A stretch of 51,615 bases of DNA from an uncultured Acidimicrobiales bacterium (GTDB lineage Bacteria; Actinomycetota; Acidimicrobiia; Acidimicrobiales; SHLQ01): positions 1-51,615 of the forward strand of contig CALLAA010000143.1 of the NCBI GenBank assembly GCA_938002955.1. Direction: 5' to 3'. Both the position numbers and the translations under genes were made by a program. Positions within the stretch are counted from its first letter, which is position 1, and the number at the start of each line of letters is the position of its first letter. Below, piece after piece: positions 23,697-31,523 of this stretch. The notes under the pieces are model-generated. The model had not been told where the DNA came from and did not search any database. It saw only the letters and a program-made list of their open reading frames with translations.

Positions 23697-23779
23697 AACA
23701 ACAGGTGGATCAAACCGGGGTATTCCCACGACTGTTCATCAAGAATTGTTCTTACGTATGTCGATCGTTCGACTGGCAG

Positions 23780-24568
23780 CTAGCGGCGGCCGCCGTCGAC
23801 GAGAAATTGCTGTGCCGTACACGCCGCACCATCGTCGGCTGCCAAGAACAAGACCATCTGTGCGAATTCTTTGGGGTAGATGCGTCGCTTGATCGCCTGA
23901 TCCGCGAGCGTCTGTGCTTCGCCCTCAGGAGACCACCACTTGAGGAGCTGCCGCTCGGTCGCGACCCATCCGGGAAGCACGGTGTTTACCCGAATGCCGT
24001 GGGGCCCAAAGGTGCGTGCCATGGTCCGCGTAATGCCTTCCACGCCGGACTTCGCCACGGCGTAGCCCGGGAAGAAATCCTCCTGCATCATGTAACTGCT
24101 CGAGCCAATATTGATGATCGAGCCGGCGTTGCGGTGGATCATTGCAGGCGCCACCGCTTGGATTGCGAAGAAGAAGTGCCGCAAGTTCGTGTTGAGGCGA
24201 TCGTCCCAGTAGTCGGGGGTCACCTCTTGCCAGGTATGGCGCTCGTCGTTCGCTGCGTTGTTGACCAGCACCTCGATCGATCCCAACGCTTCTTGGGCGT
24301 CGGTGATGGCCTGCTTGAGCGCCTCGATATCGACGAGGTCAACCTCATAGAACACCGGCGTATGGTCTGCCCCAGCGCATCGCTCGATGGTCTCGGTGGC
24401 CTTGTCGGCTTGGATGTCGGCAAAGGCAACCTTGGAACCCTGGGCTGCGAATTCGCTCACGAGGGCGCTGCCGATGCCATCGGCCCCACCGGTGATGAAC
24501 ACCGTGCGTCCAGCGAGCGAAGGGTAGCTCGCGTAGGAAGCGTCGGGTGCGGCGTGTGGATCGGTCAT
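23780..24568 (-). CDS. SDR-family dehydrogenase, sugar-dehydrogenase-like
   Basis: 262 residues: TGGADGIG (26-33), NNAA (103-106, in place of NNAG), Tyr169 and Lys173 (YAVAKS). The stretch NNAANDERHTWQEVTPDYW is characteristic of a subgroup annotated as sugar 1-dehydrogenases. AAGGAAA lies eight bases before the ATG and the gene follows the amidohydrolase by two bases. Together they suggest a sugar-to-lactone-to-acid oxidation: this SDR oxidises the sugar and the amidohydrolase opens the lactone. That function is inferred from families and order. It is the last gene of the operon. Confidence 0.88.
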   Translation of the reverse strand: MTDPHAAPDASYASYPSLAGRTVFITGGADGIGSALVSEFAAQGSKVAFADIQADKATETIERCAGADHTPVFYEVDLVDIEALKQAITDAQEALGSIEVLVNNAANDERHTWQEVTPDYWDDRLNTNLRHFFFAIQAVAPAMIHRNAGSIINIGSSSYMMQEDFFPGYAVAKSGVEGITRTMARTFGPHGIRVNTVLPGWVATERQLLKWWSPEGEAQTLADQAIKRRIYPKEFAQMVLFLAADDGAACTAQQFLVDGGRR

Positions 24569-24570
24569 GG

Positions 24571-25446
24571 TCAGGTTTCCTTTGTCTGGGACGTCGGTGA
24601 TTCGGGAAAGTCGTAGAGCCGAGTCGGGTTCTCCACGAGTATGCGTCGGGCGAGGTCGGCGTCTGGAATCCAGCGAGCCAGGAGGGCGAGAAGTTCGTGC
24701 GGGCTCGGCGGCTGCGTTTGTCCGGGATGGGGCCAATTCGTCGCCCACAGAGCCTTATCGCCAACACGTTCGATCAGCGCTGCGGCGAGTGGCTCGACAT
24801 CGACGTAGTCGGGGGCTCCCGATACCGAGGACTCATAGGGTGCAGAGATCTTGACCCACCCCTTCGTTTCGATCAGTGTGAGCAGGGCGTGAAAAGCGGA
24901 GTCTTGCGTCGTCACCGGAGGCATGAACCGGCCAACATGATCGACGACGACGTCGGTAGGTAGGTCCAGCAAAAGCGGCAACCGTTCCGGAAGTTCTCGA
25001 CCGTTCATCTGCAACTGAATGTGCCAACCAAAATCGGCAATTGCCATCGCGACCGGAGCCAATTGGTCCCAGCCGACCGCTCCGCCAGGGAGCATATGAA
25101 AGCGGGCGCCACGAACGCCGGCTTCATGCAGACGGCGAAGTTCGCGCTGCGTCGTCGACGTGTCGACGACCATCACGCCACGAACGGTGTGCGCTCCCGA
25201 CCCCTCTGCGAGCTGCATCATGCCATCGAGCTGGCAGGTGTTGTCGAGGCCATAGGTGGTGGGCTGTACGACGACGGTCCGGTCGATATCGAGATCTTCG
25301 CGTAGGGCGCTATACATCGCCGGCGTGGCATCGGGAGGAAATAGCACCGAGCCGGGCGAGGCGGGGTATCGCCCGTCATAGAAGTGCATATGGCAGTCCG
25401 TCGTTGGCCCGATCGGCCGGTTGGACTCGGCGGTTTCGTGAGTCAC
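24571..25446 (-). CDS. Amidohydrolase-family lactonase (LigI/COG3618-like)
   Basis: 291 residues of the amidohydrolase TIM-barrel clan. Motifs are DCHMH (17-21), VVDHVGR and WATNWPHP near the C-terminus, the last typical of the 2-pyrone-4,6-dicarboxylate lactonase, L-fuconolactonase and D-galactarolactone isomerase group, which are mostly metal-independent hydrolases of lactones. The GTG start sits right after the D-2-hydroxyacid dehydrogenase TGA. It lies between that gene and the SDR and is most simply a sugar-lactone hydrolase. A dicarboxylate substrate remains possible. Confidence 0.87.
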   Translation of the reverse strand: MTHETAESNRPIGPTTDCHMHFYDGRYPASPGSVLFPPDATPAMYSALREDLDIDRTVVVQPTTYGLDNTCQLDGMMQLAEGSGAHTVRGVMVVDTSTTQRELRRLHEAGVRGARFHMLPGGAVGWDQLAPVAMAIADFGWHIQLQMNGRELPERLPLLLDLPTDVVVDHVGRFMPPVTTQDSAFHALLTLIETKGWVKISAPYESSVSGAPDYVDVEPLAAALIERVGDKALWATNWPHPGQTQPPSPHELLALLARWIPDADLARRILVENPTRLYDFPESPTSQTKET

Positions 25447-25447
25447 G

Positions 25448-26431
25448 TCATCCCCAGAAGGCGGTGAGCCGGGACGCTGCCGCTTCGTTCACCGCTCTCG
25501 GTGGCATAACCCCCGAGGACATTGCCGTGACCTGCTCGACGCTACTGAGCGCCTGAGCGTCAGCATTCTCCGGGGTAAGGCCGCCCAGGTGAGGGGTCGC
25601 CACCACATCGTTGCGACCGGCTAACGCAAGCGATGGACGTTGGTCAGCGGCGCGCCCGACATCGAGACCGAGCCCGCCGAGGTGTCCGGACTCGAGTGAC
25701 GCCAGAACTGCGTCCTCGTCGAGCAGCTCGCCACGCGACACGTTGACCAGGATCGTGCCAGGAGCCATCACCGACAGTTCGTGGGTGCTGATGAAGTTCT
25801 CGGTTGCGGGAGTCGCCGGAGCGAGGGGAAAGACAACGTTGCTTCGTTCCAGAAGCGGGTCGAGCGCGAGCTGTTCGTACGGCTCGGGGACATCGACGAA
25901 CGGGTCATGGACGAGCACGACCAGGCCGAGTGCGTCGAGCAGCGACGCAAGGTACGAGCCAATCGCTCCGAATCCAATAATGCCCGCCGTCTTTCCGCGG
26001 ACCTGCGAACCAGCGCGCTGCGGCGGCTCGTCACCCCGTTGGTAGTCGACCGTGGAGCGGGCGATATTGCGGGCAACATCGAGGTACAACCCGAGCGCCA
26101 ACTCTGCGGTCGACGCAACGAAGCTCTTATCGGCATGTCCAACCAGCACGCCGTTGGCGGTGGCCGCGTCGACATCGATGGTGCTGATGTCGACGGCGCA
26201 TCGGAGGAACGCGACGAGGTCGGGGAGCTGTGCGAATACCTCGGCCTCACCCGGGGTCGACCGGTGGGCGGCAATGACATGGCAGTTCGCGGCGGCCTCG
26301 ATGAGCTCGGGGGTTGTGAGATCACGATCGAGCGGGTTGACCACGACGTCGGCCACCTTCTCCAGTTCGGCGAGCGCTCGGCCGTAATAGGCGTCTCGGT
26401 CCTCGGGGTTATGGGTCAGGAATACTCGCAT
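25448..26431 (-). CDS. D-isomer-specific 2-hydroxyacid dehydrogenase family
   Basis: 327 residues. The NAD-binding motif GFGAIG is at 153-158. Catalytic positions are visible as VNVSRGE (Arg), the following acidic residues and TPHLGG (His), the family Arg-Glu-His triad. It reduces a 2-keto acid to a D-2-hydroxy acid or the reverse. It is the first gene of the operon, with the amidohydrolase starting two bases after its stop. A TAGACC hexamer six bases before the ATG is a weak -10 candidate. Exact keto-acid not predictable. Confidence 0.88.
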   Translation of the reverse strand: MRVFLTHNPEDRDAYYGRALAELEKVADVVVNPLDRDLTTPELIEAAANCHVIAAHRSTPGEAEVFAQLPDLVAFLRCAVDISTIDVDAATANGVLVGHADKSFVASTAELALGLYLDVARNIARSTVDYQRGDEPPQRAGSQVRGKTAGIIGFGAIGSYLASLLDALGLVVLVHDPFVDVPEPYEQLALDPLLERSNVVFPLAPATPATENFISTHELSVMAPGTILVNVSRGELLDEDAVLASLESGHLGGLGLDVGRAADQRPSLALAGRNDVVATPHLGGLTPENADAQALSSVEQVTAMSSGVMPPRAVNEAAASRLTAFWG

Positions 26432-26489
26432 CCACCCGGTCTAGTCGGGTTTTGCCGACGGTATTGGGAGGTCGCGAGCAAAGTCTGCG

Positions 26490-26495
26490 TAGCGT
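26490..26495 (+). promoter_or_regulatory. -10 box (TAGCGT) of the gene at 26502
   Basis: TAGCGT ends exactly six bases before ATG 26502; no Shine-Dalgarno. Confidence 0.55.
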
Positions 26496-26501
26496 TGGGA
26501 C

Positions 26502-27185
26502 ATGGACCAAAAGTCAGCGCCTCAACGATGGCTCGATCTCGATGTTGGTGACACGCAGTGGCGCATCGACCGCACATTTCTCGAGTCCAACTGGTCGTGC
26601 ATCTGGGACCGGGGATGTGCCGGCATCGAAGAGGACTCCGCGATCGAAGCGCAGCTCGGCTGCTGCTCGGTCGGGGCCCAAATGCTCGATGAGGAGGAAG
26701 CCATGCTGATCGCGGCGCTCGGCGCGACGCTCGACCCGAGCTATACCCAGTTCGCTCATGTCATCGAGCGCGACGGGGCGCTGAACGATGAACGTTCCAA
26801 CACCCGGACCGTCGACGGCGCCTGCGTGTTCTTGAACCGGCCCGGCTTTGCTGGCGGAGCGGGATGTGCGCTGCATGCCGAAGCGGACCGGCTCGGGGAG
26901 TCCTACATCGATTGGAAACCATCGATCTGCTGGCAGCTCCCCATCAAGATCGAACGACATGAGACCACCGCTGGTTCCCCGCACGCAACACTACGAGCGT
27001 GGTCGCGCGCCGACTGGGGGCCAGATGGCGAAACGATGGCGTACTGCTGTACCGAGCGGGACGCCACGGCTGCCAATGCGTTCGTCGGCGATGTGCCCGT
27101 GATCGAGTCCCTCGGCGACGAACTCACCGCGCTCTTGGGGGACGATGTTGTCGGCGCGATCGTCGAGGGGCTTAGGCGGCCGTAA
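26502..27185 (+). CDS. Cysteine-rich conserved protein, resembling DUF3109/YkgJ metal-chelating proteins
   Basis: 227 residues, not assigned to a characterised function. Cysteines cluster as WSCIWDRGC (Cys33, Cys39), QLGCCS (Cys54, Cys55), a later GCALH and SICWQLP, plus a CC near 185. The GCC...GCALH...ICW order recalls the zinc/iron-chelating YkgJ/DUF3109 proteins. I take it as a probable metal- or cluster-binding protein. It starts at an ATG with a TAGCGT box six bases upstream and overlaps the convergent metal-hydrolase gene by 14 bases. Confidence 0.75.
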   Translation: MDQKSAPQRWLDLDVGDTQWRIDRTFLESNWSCIWDRGCAGIEEDSAIEAQLGCCSVGAQMLDEEEAMLIAALGATLDPSYTQFAHVIERDGALNDERSNTRTVDGACVFLNRPGFAGGAGCALHAEADRLGESYIDWKPSICWQLPIKIERHETTAGSPHATLRAWSRADWGPDGETMAYCCTERDATAANAFVGDVPVIESLGDELTALLGDDVVGAIVEGLRRP

Positions 27186-28083
27186 CGGTGGTGTCGGTAA
27201 CGGTGGTGTCGGTCCGCTGCTCGAGGCGGTTTGCGCCACCCGCATCGGTCCACAGCGGCATGGTGTTGGTCGCCGGGTCGAACTCCGTCAGCCACATCGC
27301 CATCCACGGCGGGTCGACCAGTTGATCGGGGTGGAAGCCCGTTGCGATCGACGCGGACGCGACCGGCATGACCACGAACGCAAAGCTGAATCCCCAGCCG
27401 ACGAGACGGGCCCAACGCAGCGGGTTGAACACGTGCCGCTTGCGGCCGAAGAGCGACAAGCCGCCGACGATCGTGAAGCCAATGAGCGTGGCGAATGCAA
27501 CGATGAGCGCCAACGGATACTTTTTGGCCGCTCTTGGGTGGGCGAGCATCACGTCATGGGCGATGCCCTTGTGTTCGATCTCCTCCGCGAGATGCCACAA
27601 GAACAACGTTGCGGCGCGTTCGTCGGCGCCACTGAAGTATTGACGTAAGCCCGCCTCGGCCCACCGCGCTGAACAGAACGCAACGATTTCGAACGCCGCG
27701 GCGAATGCGAGACCAAATGGGGTTGATCGCTTGGCGAGCTGGCGAAAGATCCACCCGCCGAACCAATCGAGCCGAGCCGCTACCGACGACGAAGCCGTCA
27801 ACGAACGATTGAAGTCGCGATGGGCCTTGAAATGGGCACTCTCTTGTTCGACGAGCACCTGGGCACGATCGATGAGGTCGGCGTCGCATTCGCCCTCGTC
27901 GAGGCCCGCTCGGACCATCGCGATGACGTACGGCTCTGCGTGCGGCATGAGCAGCGAAATTGCGTTCGCAGCGGCCCCAAACTCTGGGAGTGCGTGATGC
28001 CACCCGTCGGTATCACGTCCGAGCCAATCGAAACGGACGCGTCGCGTTGTCGGAGCGTTTGCGCTTGGGGTGGTCGACAACAT
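27172..28083 (-). CDS. Predicted metal-dependent hydrolase, PF10118-like
   Basis: 303 residues. The N-terminal part (about 35-110) has LLMPHAEPYVIAMVRAGL, LVEQESAHFKAHRDFN and later LWHLAEEIEHKG, the Glu/His ligand pattern of the PF10118 metal-dependent hydrolase family, whose substrate is unknown and which resembles ferritin-like diiron helices. Two hydrophobic helices (about 192-212 and 228-250) suggest membrane contact. The extreme C-terminus (TDTTVTDTTVTAA) is encoded by two 15-base repeats that also cover the overlap with the convergent gene. A GATGCT hexamer lies five bases before the ATG. Confidence 0.75.
   Translation of the reverse strand: MLSTTPSANAPTTRRVRFDWLGRDTDGWHHALPEFGAAANAISLLMPHAEPYVIAMVRAGLDEGECDADLIDRAQVLVEQESAHFKAHRDFNRSLTASSSVAARLDWFGGWIFRQLAKRSTPFGLAFAAAFEIVAFCSARWAEAGLRQYFSGADERAATLFLWHLAEEIEHKGIAHDVMLAHPRAAKKYPLALIVAFATLIGFTIVGGLSLFGRKRHVFNPLRWARLVGWGFSFAFVVMPVASASIATGFHPDQLVDPPWMAMWLTEFDPATNTMPLWTDAGGANRLEQRTDTTVTDTTVTAA
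27182..27211. repeat. Two exact 15-bp tandem repeats at the 3' end of the metal-hydrolase gene
   Basis: GTAACGGTGGTGTCG occurs twice back to back. On the minus strand it encodes TDTTV twice; on the plus strand it includes the stop of the cysteine-rich gene. Probably replication slippage at the convergent gene ends. Confidence 0.9.
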
Positions 28084-28088
28084 ACGTC

Positions 28089-28094
28089 AGCATC
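28089..28094 (-). promoter_or_regulatory. Possible -10 box (GATGCT) of the metal-hydrolase gene
   Basis: GATGCT ends five bases before ATG 28083. It is the weakest member of the GANNNT variants seen here; no Shine-Dalgarno is visible. Confidence 0.3.
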
Positions 28095-28131
28095 GGCACA
28101 ACGGCCGTGCCAGTAAAGGGCTGCCCGCTCG

Positions 28132-28920
28132 CTATGGCCGGGCAATGAGCAGTAGTTGGCGCGATTGCGCGACGAGTTCACCCGACTCGTCGTAGAGATC
28201 GGCATCGATCTCAAAGGTCCCGTTTTGGACGAAGTGCGTGACCGAGTCGACGAGGAGCCATTCCGTGGTGGGACGCATACGGAAGTGCACGGTCATCTGT
28301 ACGGTCGGGACCCAACCGACAGGCAGGTCGGTGTTGAAGACGGTCGGTGGCAGAAAATCCGACGCGAGGACCGCGGCGGTCGTGTCGATTCGTTCGCCGT
28401 CGAGGAGGCGGAACCAGCCACGCACTCGGGGTTCGCCGGTGGCGCCCGCTGCATCATCGGGGTGGAGTCGCTGCTCGATCTTGTCCATGAACGGAGGAGG
28501 GAACAAGCCGCCCGGATCGGCAACGGTTCGGGGGCAGTCGAGTGGGGCTGGCATCTCTGGGGCGCTTCGGTCGATGAGCGTTGGCCCCTCGCCGTCGCGA
28601 AGGTCGCCGGTGATGACCGTGCCGGAGAGCACGAGCCGATCGGGTCCGGTGAGGTCGACTCGGGTCGTGGCGAATCGCTTGCCGTGTTTCAGCGTCGTCG
28701 TCGTCGCCGTGACCGGGCCCGGCCGTCCAGGGGAGAGGAAGTGTGACGAGAGCGAGATGATGTCGGGTCGACCGGAGTCGAGCAACGCGGCCCGCCCCAG
28801 CATGCTCATCAGGTAGCCGCCGTTGGCATTTTCTAGGACATCCCATCCGGGATGGATTTCGCCCTCGTAGATGCCGGTTTCGCCGAGGCGAAGACCGGTT
28901 TGTTCAGCGAATTGGCCCAC
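28132..28920 (-). CDS. Acyl-CoA thioesterase, double hot-dog fold
   Basis: 262 residues of the TesB-like thioesterase superfamily (two hot-dog halves). The first half contains ENANGGYLMSMLGRAALLDSG (the usual GG.L....A helix) with SHFLSPGRPG, the second half the DSVTHFVQNGTFEIDADLYDESG strand set common to these enzymes. It hydrolyses acyl-CoA; chain length is not predictable. The GTG start at 28920 shares a base with the TAG stop of the small membrane gene upstream (TAGTG), so they are coupled. Confidence 0.85.
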   Translation of the reverse strand: MGQFAEQTGLRLGETGIYEGEIHPGWDVLENANGGYLMSMLGRAALLDSGRPDIISLSSHFLSPGRPGPVTATTTTLKHGKRFATTRVDLTGPDRLVLSGTVITGDLRDGEGPTLIDRSAPEMPAPLDCPRTVADPGGLFPPPFMDKIEQRLHPDDAAGATGEPRVRGWFRLLDGERIDTTAAVLASDFLPPTVFNTDLPVGWVPTVQMTVHFRMRPTTEWLLVDSVTHFVQNGTFEIDADLYDESGELVAQSRQLLLIARP

Positions 28921-29294
28921 TAGCCGAGCAGCGTCTGGCTATCTACCACGAACAACACGAGGAGCAAGACGATCACCGCAGCGTTCATTGCGCTGGCCCA
29001 CCAGCGGTAGGGGTGGTTGGAAGCAAAGAATCGGCGGATGCTCAACACGTTGAACACGATGGCGACGAGTCCGATGAGAACGCCGATCACCGCTCCGGTG
29101 CTCGATGCAATACCGACGAGGGGAGCGACGAACGGGAAGACGATGTAGGTGAGCAGGCAGCGAATTCCAGAGATGACGACCGACTTGGAAAAGACCCGTT
29201 CGGCAGGTTCGCTCGTCTGGTCACCGGTACTCGCATGTGCACTGTCGGGGACGCCCGCATCTGCATTGTCTGGGAGGATCGTTGCATCGCTCAT
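28920..29294 (-). CDS. Small membrane protein (unknown function)
   Basis: 124 residues. An acidic N-terminus (1-35) is followed by three hydrophobic segments (about 40-60, 64-86 and 100-121) with a short basic loop (RRFFASNHPYRWW). No family recognised. It precedes and overlaps the thioesterase gene by one base. A TACGCT hexamer lies eight bases before the ATG. Confidence 0.7.
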   Translation of the reverse strand: MSDATILPDNADAGVPDSAHASTGDQTSEPAERVFSKSVVISGIRCLLTYIVFPFVAPLVGIASSTGAVIGVLIGLVAIVFNVLSIRRFFASNHPYRWWASAMNAAVIVLLLVLFVVDSQTLLG

Positions 29295-29302
29295 TGGTTC
29301 CT

Positions 29303-29308
29303 AGCGTA
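29303..29308 (-). promoter_or_regulatory. -10 box (TACGCT) of the small membrane gene
   Basis: TACGCT ends eight bases before ATG 29294. AGGA is close to the ATG but too near for normal initiation, so leaderless or very short-leader transcription is likely. Confidence 0.4.
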
Positions 29309-29367
29309 GCCGTATCGAACCACCGGCCAGACCTCGGAGCATCGCACGATGTGTCACCACCGAGCGA

Positions 29368-29373
29368 TAGTGT
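29368..29373 (+). promoter_or_regulatory. -10 box (TAGTGT) of ruvC
   Basis: TAGTGT ends seven bases before ATG 29381; no Shine-Dalgarno. This promoter would drive ruvCAB. Confidence 0.5.
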
Positions 29374-29380
29374 CGTACAG

Positions 29381-29872
29381 ATGTTCGTGCTTGGAATAGA
29401 CCCGGGTCTCACCCGCTGCGGGTATGGCTGTGTCGAGTGGAGTGGTCCAAATAAGGTCCGCGCGATCTCGGCCGGCGTAATTCGTTCAGAACACACCGAA
29501 GATCTGCCGTATCGGCTCGCTGCTCTGCAGACCGAGATTGCGGGTCTGATCGAGGAGTTCGCCCCGAAGGTGGTCGCGATCGAACGTGTCCTCTTCCAGG
29601 TAAACGTCAGTACGGCTATGGCCGTTGGGCACGCGTCCGGCGTGGTCATGGCGGGCGCGGCTCGAGCCGGCTGCGAAGTGGTGCAATACAGCCCGAACGA
29701 AATCAAGCTTGCGGTCACCGGCTACGGAAACGCAGACAAGCAACAGGTGGAGCGAATGGTTCGAGCGCAGCTCAAGATCGACAAAGAACTCCGACCGGTC
29801 GATGCCGCCGACGCACTCGCCGTCGCACTGTGTCACACCGCGATCGTCGGCGTCCCGGAGGTTGTTGGATGA
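29381..29872 (+). CDS. ruvC: Holliday junction endonuclease RuvC
   Basis: 163 residues, normal length. The four catalytic acids are Asp7 (GIDPG), Glu68 (AIERV), Asp141 and Asp144 (VDAADALA). RuvC cuts four-way DNA junctions symmetrically, working with RuvA and RuvB after recombination. The ATG at 29381 gives the standard GIDPG start; the frame extends upstream but nothing there is conserved. The stop overlaps the ruvA ATG (ATGA), so ruvC-ruvA-ruvB is a coupled operon. Confidence 0.97.
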   Translation: MFVLGIDPGLTRCGYGCVEWSGPNKVRAISAGVIRSEHTEDLPYRLAALQTEIAGLIEEFAPKVVAIERVLFQVNVSTAMAVGHASGVVMAGAARAGCEVVQYSPNEIKLAVTGYGNADKQQVERMVRAQLKIDKELRPVDAADALAVALCHTAIVGVPEVVG

Positions 29873-30474
29873 TCGGCTCATTGCGAGGCACGCTCCTCGA
29901 CCGAAGCCCGAACGGCGACGAGTTGCTCATCGAGGTCGGAGGCATTGGCTACCGAGTGCTCGTGGCACCTGCGGCGTCAGCACGAGCGGGATCCCTCGGT
30001 GGCGAAGCGTTCTTGCACGTGCACCACCAGCAACGCGAAGATGCGCAGATTCTGTATGGCTTCTCCACGATTGAGGAGCGTCGCATCTTCGAGGTCGTCA
30101 TCTCCGCTCACGGTGTCGGCCCAGCGCTCGGTATGGCGATCTTGTCCGTGCATGGCCCCTCCGAGCTCAAGTCGGTTCTTGCGACCGAGGACATCGATGC
30201 GCTGTGTGCAGTGCCTGGGGTCGGGAAGAAGACCGCTACCCGCCTGCTCATCGAACTCAAATCCAAGCTGGATCTTCCCGACGTCGACCTCTCGGCTATC
30301 GATCGGCCCGCCGCTCAGATCGAGCTTCCCGCCCACGTTGAAGTCCGCCAGGCGCTCGAAGCACTCGGTTATGGCACCGACGAAGTGCGCGCCGTGTTGG
30401 CGAAACTGCCCGCCGAGGGCGACCCCGCTTTGCTCACTCGAGATGCCTTGCGTCTCATGGCCGAGGGTGTGTAG
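29869..30474 (+). CDS. ruvA: Holliday junction DNA helicase subunit RuvA
   Basis: 201 residues, full length. Domain I is the N-terminal OB fold (MIGSLRGTL...), domain II has two helix-hairpin-helix motifs (HGVGPALGMAIL, VPGVGKKTATRLLIELK), and a C-terminal UBA-like domain III (VRQALEALGYGTDEVRAVLAKL) contacts RuvB. RuvA binds the junction and loads the RuvB motor. Start at 29869 overlaps ruvC; the TAG stop shares a G with the ruvB GTG. Confidence 0.97.
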   Translation: MIGSLRGTLLDRSPNGDELLIEVGGIGYRVLVAPAASARAGSLGGEAFLHVHHQQREDAQILYGFSTIEERRIFEVVISAHGVGPALGMAILSVHGPSELKSVLATEDIDALCAVPGVGKKTATRLLIELKSKLDLPDVDLSAIDRPAAQIELPAHVEVRQALEALGYGTDEVRAVLAKLPAEGDPALLTRDALRLMAEGV

Positions 30475-31523
30475 TGCGCGACGAACTGCTGTCGCCATCG
30501 GGTGACGACGACGAACGCGGCGAAGAAGAACGCGACGAACACGGGCTTCGCCCGCAGTCGCTCGACGACTTTGTTGGACAAGAGCAGCTCAAAGGGCACT
30601 TGCGCGTCATGATGACCGCCGCCCGCAACCGAGAGCAGCCAATCGGGCACATGTTGTTCGCCGGGCCGCCGGGTTTGGGGAAGACGACGCTCGCCGGGAT
30701 CATCGCGAACGAGATGGGCGCCACGATGCACGTCACGTCGGGGCCAGCGCTCGAGAAAGGCGGCGACCTCGCGGCCATCTTGACCAAGCTCGAAGATGGC
30801 GATGTGTTGTTCATCGACGAAATCCACCGCCTCGCTCGCCCGGTCGAAGAAGTGCTGTATCCAGCCATGGAGGACTTCCAGCTCGACCTGGTGCTTGGTA
30901 AAGGTCCCGCCGCTCGAACGATGAGACTGCCGGTCGCTCGGTTCACGCTCGTCGGCGCAACGACGCGAACCGGTCTGATTACCGGGCCCCTTCGCGATCG
31001 CTTCGACTATCCGGCCCGACTCGACTACTACGAACCCGACGAGCTTCGCTCGATCGTGCTGCGCGCCGCCGGCATTCTCGACGTCGCCATCGACGAGGAT
31101 GGCGCAGGAGAAATCGCATTGCGGTCTCGGGGCACGCCACGGATCTCCAACCGTCTCTTGCGCCAGGTGCGAGACTTCGCCGAGGTCGAACGTGACGGGA
31201 TCATCACCAAAGATGTTGCGCGCGATGGTCTCGAGTTCTTCGGCGTTGACACCCGCGGTCTCGACAAGTCGACACGAGCGTTGCTTATGGCGCTATGCGG
31301 CATGTTTGAGGGCGGTCCCGTCGGCCTCAAGACCCTGTCGATCAGCGTCAGTGAGCCGGTCGAGACGGTCGAGGATGTGTATGAGCCCTACCTCATTCAG
31401 CAGGGCTTTCTTATCCGAACGCCCAAGGGTCGAGTCGCGACCGTCGCTGCGTGGCAACACCTCGGGATGACGGCCCCCGGATCGAGTCCAGATACTGGCG
31501 ATCCTCCTGGGCTGTTCGACTAG
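30474..31523 (+). CDS. ruvB: Holliday junction branch-migration ATPase RuvB
   Basis: 349 residues: Walker A GPPGLGKT (64-71), Walker B FIDEIHR (113-119), sensor GATTRTG, and the C-terminal winged helix (about 270-340). RuvB is the hexameric AAA+ motor that drives branch migration. An acidic N-terminal stretch (11-24) is slightly longer than in E. coli. GTG start coupled to ruvA. The stop overlaps the convergent membrane gene by four bases (CTAG). Confidence 0.97.
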   Translation: MRDELLSPSGDDDERGEEERDEHGLRPQSLDDFVGQEQLKGHLRVMMTAARNREQPIGHMLFAGPPGLGKTTLAGIIANEMGATMHVTSGPALEKGGDLAAILTKLEDGDVLFIDEIHRLARPVEEVLYPAMEDFQLDLVLGKGPAARTMRLPVARFTLVGATTRTGLITGPLRDRFDYPARLDYYEPDELRSIVLRAAGILDVAIDEDGAGEIALRSRGTPRISNRLLRQVRDFAEVERDGIITKDVARDGLEFFGVDTRGLDKSTRALLMALCGMFEGGPVGLKTLSISVSEPVETVEDVYEPYLIQQGFLIRTPKGRVATVAAWQHLGMTAPGSSPDTGDPPGLFD

